Shown here one piece after another: positions 57,751-64,000 of a DNA stretch of 64,000 bases; within the stretch, counting starts at the first letter, position 1; each line of letters opens with the position of its first letter. The stretch covers positions 1 to 64,000 of the forward strand of contig CAMCVI010000003.1 in assembly GCA_945881885.1 (NCBI GenBank), written 5' to 3'. The stretch comes from Chryseobacterium gleum (GTDB lineage Bacteria > Bacteroidota > Bacteroidia > Flavobacteriales > Flavobacteriaceae). The notes under the pieces are model-generated. The model made no database searches, was not told the origin of the DNA, and was given only the letters and a program-made list of their open reading frames with translations. Both the position numbers and the translations under genes were made by a program.

Positions 57751-60552
57751 ATGAAGAAAGCAATTTTATTTATACTACTACCCACTTTACTATTCGCACA
57801 AGATTTTGCCAAACACGTTAATCCATTTATTGGAACCGGCGGACATGGCCACACATTTCCTGGCGCAACAGTACCTTTCGGAATGGTACAACTTTCTCCA
57901 GATACGCGTATTGATGGTAGTTGGGATGGTTGTAGTGGTTATCATTATGATGATAGTACAATTTACGGATTTTCGCATACACATTTGAATGGAACCGGAG
58001 TTTCAGATTATGGTGATATTATGTTGATGCCAACCATGGGCGAACCTTCGTTTGATAATAAAGTATATGCTTCTACTTTTTCGCATGCCAATGAAAAAGC
58101 TTCCGCTGGTTTTTATGCCGTGAAATTAGACAAACATAATATCGATGTGCGATTAACCACTTCAACGCGTGTTGGTTTTCACGAATATACTTTTAATAGC
58201 GCAGGAAATGCAAATATTATCTTAGATTTGAATCATCGTGATAAATTATTATATGGTGAAGTACGAATTATAAATCCAACAACCATTGAAATCCTGAGAA
58301 GAAGCGAAGCTTGGGCAAGAGATCAATATGTTTATGCTCGAATGGAGTTTAATGTACCTTTGAAAGTGAATTTGGTTAAAGAAGAAAACAAAGAAAACAC
58401 TAAATTAGACGCAATATACAAAGGAACTGAATTGGCTTTAAGTTTCTCCAAACAAGTCAAAAAAGGAGAAAAAATTCTTGTAAGAGTAGCGCTTTCGCCC
58501 ACGAGTTATGAAGGTGCCAAACTAAACAGTTCCGAAATCAACCATTGGGATTTTGATAAAGTTAAAAAAGAGGCAGAAGCTCTTTGGAACAAAGAATTGT
58601 CAAAAATTGAAGTAATTTCTGATGATAAAGACAAGTTAGCGATTTTCTACACGGCATTGTATCACACGATGATGCAACCCAATATTGCTCAAGATTTGGA
58701 CGGAAAATATCGTGGAAGAGATAACCAAATTCATGTAGCCGAAGGTTTTGATTATTACACGGTTTTTTCATTGTGGGACACGTTTCGAGCGGCGCATCCG
58801 TTGTACACTTTAATCGATAAAAAACGAACTTCCGATTACATCAATACCTTCATCAAACAATACGAACAAGGCGGTAGATTACCCGTTTGGGAATTGGCGT
58901 CAAATGAAACGGATTGCATGATTGGCTATCATTCGGTTTCTGTAATTGCAGATGCAATGGCAAAAGGCATTACCGGTTTTGATTACGAAAAAGCCTTTGA
59001 AGCCAGTAAAGCTTCCGCGATGCGCGATGTTTTAGGATTAGAAGCCTACAAAAAAAACGGCTTTATTTCGATGGATGACGAACACGAAAGCGTTTCTAAA
59101 ACTTTAGAATATGCTTATGACGATTGGTGTATTGCCCAAATGGCTAAGCTTTTAAAAAAGCAAGAAGACTATCAGTATTATATGATGCGTTCTCAAAATT
59201 GGAAGAATATTTTTGATTGGGAAACGGGTTTCATGCGTCCAAAGAAAAACGGTGGTTGGGACAAACCATTTGATCCAAGAGAAGTGAATAATAATTTTAC
59301 GGAAGGCAATTCGTGGCAATACTCGTTTTTCGTACCACAAGATATTTCTGGAATGATTGAAACGTATGGCGGAACTGAAAAATTTGAAGCCAAGTTAGAC
59401 GAAATGTTCAATGCAGAAAGTAAAACCACAGGTAGAGAGCAAGTCGATGTTACCGGATTAATCGGACAATATGCACACGGCAACGAACCGAGTCATCACA
59501 TGGCCTATTTGTATAACTATGTTGGCAAACCTGAAAAAACGAAGGAGAAAGTTCATTATATTTTAAACGAATTTTATAAAAACACGCCCGATGGTTTAAT
59601 AGGCAACGAAGATTGCGGGCAAATGAGTGCTTGGTATGTTTTGAGTGCTATGGGGATTTATGCGGTGACGCCGGGGCAACCCATATGGGATATAAACGAA
59701 CCTTTTTTAGACGCAAAAGTTAGTATTGATGGCAACAAACCTAATTATCTTCATTTACCAAATGCTAGAGGAATTTTACCACAATTTGGAATGGAAAAAA
59801 TTGATAATCCACCATTTAAATCAATCTCTCCTGTACCAGTTATTCAAGCAGAAAGTAAAGCTTTTAAAGATAAGTTATTAATATCAATTTCAGATAAATA
59901 TGAAAATGAAAAATATTTTAAATATTTAATTTTTTATAAAATTGAAGGTCAAAAAGAGTTTATTCTATATCTAACTCCTTTTGAAATTGATAAAACTACA
60001 AAAATATACGCATATAAATATGATATGGGAATGAGAATGACAATAAGCGATACCATTTCCGCCACATTCTTCAAAAAACCTAAAAATTATAGCATCAATA
60101 TAAAATCTAAATACAATCCGCAATATCACGCTGGTGGACCAGAAGGTTTGTTAGATGGTATTTTAGGAACTGAAAATTGGCGAAAAGGCGATTGGCAAGG
60201 CTACCAAAGTCAGGATTTTGATGCGGTAGTCGATTTACAAGAAGTAAAAAATATTACTGAAATTTCAGCCCGTTTCTTACAAGACCAACGTTCGTGGATT
60301 GTAATGCCAACCAAAGTGGAGTATTATATTTCAGAAGATAATGTAAATTTTACTTATTTCGGTTCGGTAAACAATACATTAGACCCAAAAATAGAAGAAA
60401 ATACCATTCTAAATTTTAGTTCTATCGAAACCAAAAGTAAAAAAGCTCGTTATGTAAAAGTAATCGCTAAAAACTTTGGGAAATTACCTGAATGGCATCA
60501 AGGTTTTGGTGGCGATGCGTTTATTTTTGTGGATGAGATAATCGTTAAATAA
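57751..60552 (+). CDS. GH92 alpha-mannosidase, secreted
   Basis: A 933-residue exported glycoside hydrolase that most likely trims alpha-linked mannose from N- or fungal-type glycans. The signal peptide is MKKAILFILLPTLLFA. The GH92 N-terminal domain opens with FIGTGGHGHTFPGATVPFGMVQLSPDT (two motifs), then GCSGYHY and FSHTHLNGTG. The (alpha/alpha)6 catalytic domain includes FSLWDTFRAAHPL, and around 617-628 the GNEDCGQMSAWY signature with the acidic catalytic residues. The C-terminal 150 residues form an F5/8 type C-like carbohydrate-binding module. No SusC/D pair is adjacent. Confidence 0.94.
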   Translation: MKKAILFILLPTLLFAQDFAKHVNPFIGTGGHGHTFPGATVPFGMVQLSPDTRIDGSWDGCSGYHYDDSTIYGFSHTHLNGTGVSDYGDIMLMPTMGEPSFDNKVYASTFSHANEKASAGFYAVKLDKHNIDVRLTTSTRVGFHEYTFNSAGNANIILDLNHRDKLLYGEVRIINPTTIEILRRSEAWARDQYVYARMEFNVPLKVNLVKEENKENTKLDAIYKGTELALSFSKQVKKGEKILVRVALSPTSYEGAKLNSSEINHWDFDKVKKEAEALWNKELSKIEVISDDKDKLAIFYTALYHTMMQPNIAQDLDGKYRGRDNQIHVAEGFDYYTVFSLWDTFRAAHPLYTLIDKKRTSDYINTFIKQYEQGGRLPVWELASNETDCMIGYHSVSVIADAMAKGITGFDYEKAFEASKASAMRDVLGLEAYKKNGFISMDDEHESVSKTLEYAYDDWCIAQMAKLLKKQEDYQYYMMRSQNWKNIFDWETGFMRPKKNGGWDKPFDPREVNNNFTEGNSWQYSFFVPQDISGMIETYGGTEKFEAKLDEMFNAESKTTGREQVDVTGLIGQYAHGNEPSHHMAYLYNYVGKPEKTKEKVHYILNEFYKNTPDGLIGNEDCGQMSAWYVLSAMGIYAVTPGQPIWDINEPFLDAKVSIDGNKPNYLHLPNARGILPQFGMEKIDNPPFKSISPVPVIQAESKAFKDKLLISISDKYENEKYFKYLIFYKIEGQKEFILYLTPFEIDKTTKIYAYKYDMGMRMTISDTISATFFKKPKNYSINIKSKYNPQYHAGGPEGLLDGILGTENWRKGDWQGYQSQDFDAVVDLQEVKNITEISARFLQDQRSWIVMPTKVEYYISEDNVNFTYFGSVNNTLDPKIEENTILNFSSIETKSKKARYVKVIAKNFGKLPEWHQGFGGDAFIFVDEIIVK

Positions 60553-60557
60553 AAAAG

Positions 60558-61091
60558 TTATTTCTTATTCACGAAATTTAAAATAGGTTTCAATTGCTCC
60601 ATATCAATATTAGATTTTTGAAGAATACTTAAAAATTCCATAGCGTTTTCAGGTTTCATATCGTTTCCTAAAACTCGAATTACCGTAAAACCTAATTCTT
60701 TTTTATTGCCAAACAATATTAATTCGTCAATTTGTTTATTATCGCCAACTAACATTATAGAAGCGTTTTGCCCTACTCCATTTAATTTTATTAAAGGTTG
60801 GTACACCGTATCTTTCAAAATTTCTTTAACTTCTTTTATTTCTTTTGAATATTGGTCATTATTTTTACCATCTTTTTTGAAAGCTAAAATGTTTACTTTA
60901 TCAAAAGATGCCAATGCTTTTTTTTCGGAAGCAGATAATTTTGTTTCATTGATATTTAAAATAGAAGACGAAACATCTAACGCCATAAATTCCTTTTTCT
61001 CACCGCTTTCCACAAAGTATTTCTGTAAAGAAGCTTCTTGTTTACAACTAAATGTTAAGGCTAAAATAGCAAGTAAAAATAACTTTTTCAT
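60558..61091 (-). CDS. DUF4252 lipoprotein
   Basis: A 177-residue exported lipoprotein. The start at 61091 gives MKKLFLLAILALTFSC with lipidation Cys16. An upstream Met (61109) would overlap the preceding gene. The DUF4252 core has regular beta-alpha units (VNILAFKKDGK, IMLVGDNKQIDELILFGNKKELGFTVIRVLG). It follows a second DUF4252 gene with a 4-nt gap. These pairs are common in Bacteroidetes, and their function is unknown. It converges on the GH92 gene with 5 nt between stops. Confidence 0.85.
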   Translation of the reverse strand: MKKLFLLAILALTFSCKQEASLQKYFVESGEKKEFMALDVSSSILNINETKLSASEKKALASFDKVNILAFKKDGKNNDQYSKEIKEVKEILKDTVYQPLIKLNGVGQNASIMLVGDNKQIDELILFGNKKELGFTVIRVLGNDMKPENAMEFLSILQKSNIDMEQLKPILNFVNKK

Positions 61092-61095
61092 CCGA

Positions 61096-61617
61096 TTATT
61101 TTTTATCAATTTTACTTAAAATATCGGCACCTGGAAGATTTAACTTTTTTACAATTAAGGCAATTTCATTCAAAGGAAAATCACCTTTTATGGAGACAAT
61201 TGATGTTTTTACACCATTGAAATTACCGTTTACCACTACTAAAACTTCTTTTACATTGGTTTCATTAGCATCTGTTTTTCCGTAAACTTTAATCATATTT
61301 CCGTCTTGCGTAGTAGACGAAATAGCATCTAAAGGATTCGATTTTAAATAAGCCGCTGCTGCTGCATTTAAATCACCGCTCCATTTTGATTGTGAAGTAT
61401 AAACCGCTTGCAAATTGTCTAATTTTTTAAGCAAATTCATATATTGTTGCATTTCTTTATCTTTTGCATCAACTTTAACTTTGCTCATTAATTCGAACAT
61501 TTTTTTAGAAACCACAATGCTTTCTAAACCTTCTTTATCTTCTAATTTATCAAAAGCGTTTTGTGAAAACACCAAAGATGAAATCATCAAAGCAACATAA
61601 ACAATAATTTTTTTCAT
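61096..61617 (-). CDS. DUF4252 exported protein
   Basis: A 173-residue protein with a cleavable signal peptide (MKKIIVYVALMISSLVFSQ). The DUF4252 core is FELMSKVKVDAKDKEMQQYMNLLKKLDNLQAVYTSQ, then VLVVVNGNFNGVKTSIVSIKGDFPLNEIALIVKKL. Without a lipobox it should be periplasmic, complementing the lipoprotein paralogue that follows. They are first and second genes of a two-gene unit. The wider sense of the pair is not known. Confidence 0.85.
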   Translation of the reverse strand: MKKIIVYVALMISSLVFSQNAFDKLEDKEGLESIVVSKKMFELMSKVKVDAKDKEMQQYMNLLKKLDNLQAVYTSQSKWSGDLNAAAAAYLKSNPLDAISSTTQDGNMIKVYGKTDANETNVKEVLVVVNGNFNGVKTSIVSIKGDFPLNEIALIVKKLNLPGADILSKIDKK

Positions 61618-61656
61618 AACATACTATTTTAATTATCTAATTATCAAAATCTATTC

Positions 61657-61664
61657 CAAAGATA
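61657..61664 (-). promoter_or_regulatory. promoter -7 box of the DUF4252 pair
   Basis: The minus-strand TATCTTTG matches TAnnTTTG, 39 nt before the ATG at 61617. Confidence 0.5.
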
Positions 61665-61730
61665 AGACAACATTGTACCATAATTGTTACAAAAATCTAA
61701 AGCTTACTAAGTATTACGTTTTAATAAATT

Positions 61731-63653
61731 TTAAAACTTAAAGTTTAATCCTAATTTAAAATTTCTTCCCCTTACCGAATAGCCAATATTTTCATAAAAA
61801 TCTTTATCTAGAATATTTGTAACAGCTGCAAAAATTGAAAATCTATTTGGCAATACATCAATTAAAAAATTTGTATTAAATAATTGATATGATCCTAAAG
61901 TTGTTTTTATGGTTTCAAAAGTATTGTTATCAAAAAACGCATCATTTCTGGATGCTACATATTGATATTGTGCATTCCAATGGATTTTTTTTGTAAAATC
62001 AACATTAAATGAAAAATTTACTTTATGCTTCGGAATTAATTTGCTTTGTGCTTCAGCGACTTGCGTAAACGTATAATTTCCGTTAATCGATAAGTAAGAA
62101 TTTGGTTTTATAACTAAAGTTGTTTCCATTCCTTTTGCAATAACTATATTTGAATTATTGATGTATTGAGATTCATAAGTAGATAAATCTGTAAAAAAAT
62201 CATAACTATTTTCTTCTTCTCTATAAAAACCAACGGTATTTAGCGTGATTTTTTTGTTTAGAAGAACGGTTTCAAAACCAACTTCAATTGTAGTATTTTC
62301 TTCTGGTTTTAATTTTAAATTCCCGTAAGGTGAAAACAGTTGGTACAACGATGGCGTGATGTAGGCCGTGCTGTAAGATGAAATTAATCGTAAAGGTATT
62401 TTGTTGAAACCATAAGACGGATTAAAATTAAATGTAGTATGATTTCCATATACATTATGTTTGTTTAATCTGGCGCCAGCATTTATATTCAAACCAAAAT
62501 TAGAATAGTAAACGGCTGTAGCATAAGGATCGATAACATTAAAATTGGCTTCAGAATTTGAAATATTTTCATAAACTGATGTTTCTTGCATATCCATAAA
62601 TTGAAATTGCATACCTAAAATTAAGAAAAATGTTTTTGAAAAATTATACTTGTTAAATACATCAAGATTTAGACTTCTCGATTTGTAATATGAATGATTT
62701 ACACTAGAAGTCCATGAACTATAAGTGTCATAATGTCTCTCTAAATTGGTATAACCCGTTACAAAATTTAACTCACCTTTTGCATATTTGTATTTTGGTG
62801 TAAACCCAACTCTAAACTGTTCCGAAAGTGAAATGTTTGCCTCTTCATCTGAAAAATTTCCACCGTCAAAAGAAGATTTCAATCTGTCATAATTAGTAAA
62901 AGCTTGCAGACTAAATTTAGAATTTAATTGAATTCCAATTTTTTGAAGGGCATTCACTCTAGAAAAATAATCCGTTTCGAAATCGGTGCCGGAAGCTTCG
63001 CTAATTCCTTTATTTTCAGTACTATTTAAAGAAGTAAAATAAGAAACTGACCCTTTTGTGCCATTAACAGAAAAACCTTGATTAAAATCTTGAGCACTTG
63101 TTTTCCTCTGGTTGGGAACATTTTGTGTGCCTAAATTCATATAAGCTGTGCCTTCAATTTCTTTTTTTGAAGCTTTTTTCAAAGTGATATTTATTAAACC
63201 AGTTGCGGCACCCGAACCATATAAAGTACTAGCCGCTCCTTTCATAATTTCAATACTTTCAATCTGTTCAACTGGCAACAAACGCAGGTCATATTGAAAA
63301 CCAATTCCTGATGCATCGGTTACTGGAACACCATCAATTACAATTAATACTTGCCGACTTCTTCCTCCACGAATGTAATATTCTAAGTTTTTTCCAGTCC
63401 CAGATTGACTTCCAGCAACTTCAACTCCAGCAACTTGACTTAAAACAGCGGCTAAAGATTGCCCTTTTTTGTTTTCTAAATCTTTCGCAGTAATTTTTTC
63501 AATAATTTTACCTGATTTTTCTTTGCTTTGTGCAAATTTGGTATCAGAAATAACAACTTCTTCAATTGTTTTTGACAGGTTTTGATCTTGAGCCATAGCA
63601 AAAGAGGTTACCAACGTAAAATACGCTGATAATTTAATGAAATTTAGTTTCAT
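61731..63653 (-). CDS. btuB: TonB-dependent vitamin B12 receptor (BtuB-like)
   Basis: A 640-residue outer-membrane protein. A signal peptide (MKLNFIKLSAYFTLVTSFAMAQ) is followed by a TonB-box-like stretch (IEEVVISD), then the plug domain (about 40-150: VLSQVAGVEVAGSQSGTGK, YYIRGGRSRQVLIVIDGVPV, SIEIMKGAASTLYGSGAATGLINITLKK) and a 22-strand barrel ending with the terminal aromatic KLGLNFKF. The cobalamin riboswitch immediately upstream makes vitamin B12 or a related corrinoid the likely ligand. No other B12 genes are in the window. Confidence 0.93.
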   Translation of the reverse strand: MKLNFIKLSAYFTLVTSFAMAQDQNLSKTIEEVVISDTKFAQSKEKSGKIIEKITAKDLENKKGQSLAAVLSQVAGVEVAGSQSGTGKNLEYYIRGGRSRQVLIVIDGVPVTDASGIGFQYDLRLLPVEQIESIEIMKGAASTLYGSGAATGLINITLKKASKKEIEGTAYMNLGTQNVPNQRKTSAQDFNQGFSVNGTKGSVSYFTSLNSTENKGISEASGTDFETDYFSRVNALQKIGIQLNSKFSLQAFTNYDRLKSSFDGGNFSDEEANISLSEQFRVGFTPKYKYAKGELNFVTGYTNLERHYDTYSSWTSSVNHSYYKSRSLNLDVFNKYNFSKTFFLILGMQFQFMDMQETSVYENISNSEANFNVIDPYATAVYYSNFGLNINAGARLNKHNVYGNHTTFNFNPSYGFNKIPLRLISSYSTAYITPSLYQLFSPYGNLKLKPEENTTIEVGFETVLLNKKITLNTVGFYREEENSYDFFTDLSTYESQYINNSNIVIAKGMETTLVIKPNSYLSINGNYTFTQVAEAQSKLIPKHKVNFSFNVDFTKKIHWNAQYQYVASRNDAFFDNNTFETIKTTLGSYQLFNTNFLIDVLPNRFSIFAAVTNILDKDFYENIGYSVRGRNFKLGLNFKF

Positions 63654-63746
63654 TTTTTTAATTTAAATTTTTTCCAAAATGGGAGAAAAGCACAGAATTA
63701 CCCATACCCAAACCTTTTTTCCCGAAAGTTTGATACTCAATGAATA

Positions 63747-63900
63747 TGGCAGGTCTCCTGGCTTGCCTATTAGTGTCTTCCTTCCCATCCTATTTTACTA
63801 GAACAGTGGATTTGCAGATAACACTAACGTTTAATAGCATACAGTTGCGGGAACAGCTCAGGTTTTACACCTGATTCCCTTTTAATGATTATTCTATGTT
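63747..63900 (-). promoter_or_regulatory. cobalamin riboswitch
   Basis: The minus strand carries the B12 box GCCAGGAGACCTGCC (63749-63763), preceded by GGATGGGAAGG, the usual neighbour of the kissing-loop core. Towards the 5' side lie CTGTTCCCGCAACTG and the paired GGGAATCAGGTGTAAAACCTGAG. It starts about 94 nt upstream of the btuB ATG. In this class, bound adenosylcobalamin blocks translation or transcription of the uptake gene. Which of the two applies here is not clear. Confidence 0.92.
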
Positions 63901-63973
63901 ATAGAACATCAACCAAAATTCGAGTGTAAATGTAATTTATTAAAAATTAAAATCAAACTATGTAAATATCTTT

Positions 63974-63981
63974 TACTTTTG
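63974..63981 (+). promoter_or_regulatory. -7 box for a gene beginning at the right edge
   Basis: TACTTTTG matches TAnnTTTG on the plus strand. An ATG at 63998-64000, the last bases of the window, is at the usual distance, so a divergent plus-strand gene probably starts here. Nothing of its product is visible. Confidence 0.35.
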
Positions 63982-64000
63982 TAAAAAAATTCCACCAATG

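Overview
The window looks like a chromosomal segment of a low-G+C member of the Flavobacteriaceae, probably Flavobacterium or a close relative. The evidence is the TAnnTTTG type of promoter ahead of many genes, a T9SS-sorted giant surface protein, a PorD-like protein, the bamD-rpoZ-coaBC-porD-recN gene order, FabV, GIN-domain and GH92 proteins, and an AT-rich, A/T-ending codon style. There is no phage, CRISPR array or complete insertion sequence. Almost all of it is core genome.

Layout. Positions 1-4430 are a minus-strand rRNA operon (16S, tRNA-Ile, tRNA-Ala, and a 23S gene cut by the left edge). It is driven from 4627-4865 by three promoter cores spaced about 115 bp apart, and a boxA-like leader repeat precedes both 16S and 23S. 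A structured RNA candidate (5004-5104) separates it from the plus-strand thrS-infC-rpmI-rplT translation operon, whose infC appears to start at AUA. RlmF follows. From 9537 to 26814 most genes lie on the minus strand: an OmpR-type two-component pair, coaE with a glycosyltransferase, a 2 kb-residue secreted adhesin with internal duplications, fabV, the recN/porD/coaBC/rpoZ/bamD operon, and dapA. At 27381-29085 a 5'-nucleotidase is split over two plus-strand genes.

From 29089 to 43434, mainly on the minus strand, are ligA, the rpsF-rpsR-rplI ribosomal operon, priA, gpsA, an iron-dependent alcohol dehydrogenase, nadD, gmk, yicC, an EamA transporter, an ArsC-like protein and trxB. A plus-strand LytTR regulator sits among them. 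The gap at 37316-37592 holds a sigma-54-like promoter followed about 90 nt later by a strong terminator with no gene between, so a small RNA is likely. At 44178-44664 a four-helix-bundle gene flanked by inverted repeats lies between a pRiA4b-ORF3-like gene and ndpA. Then come a single-domain DEAD-like protein, a sigma-54 activator without a DNA-binding domain, an ABC exporter pair, and grpE-dnaJ.

From 54087 onward there is a PadR-PspC unit, an unannotated 24-codon hydrophobic peptide gene with its own promoter and terminator, a GIN-domain/hypothetical pair, a GH92 alpha-mannosidase, two DUF4252 proteins, and a BtuB-like TonB-dependent receptor under a cobalamin riboswitch at the right edge.

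The most unexplained structures are the sigma-54/sRNA unit, the tiny peptide gene, the IR-flanked four-helix gene, the structured RNA before thrS, and a set of degenerate short-period repeats in roughly a dozen intergenic gaps. Function calls come from motif recognition by eye. No database search was run.
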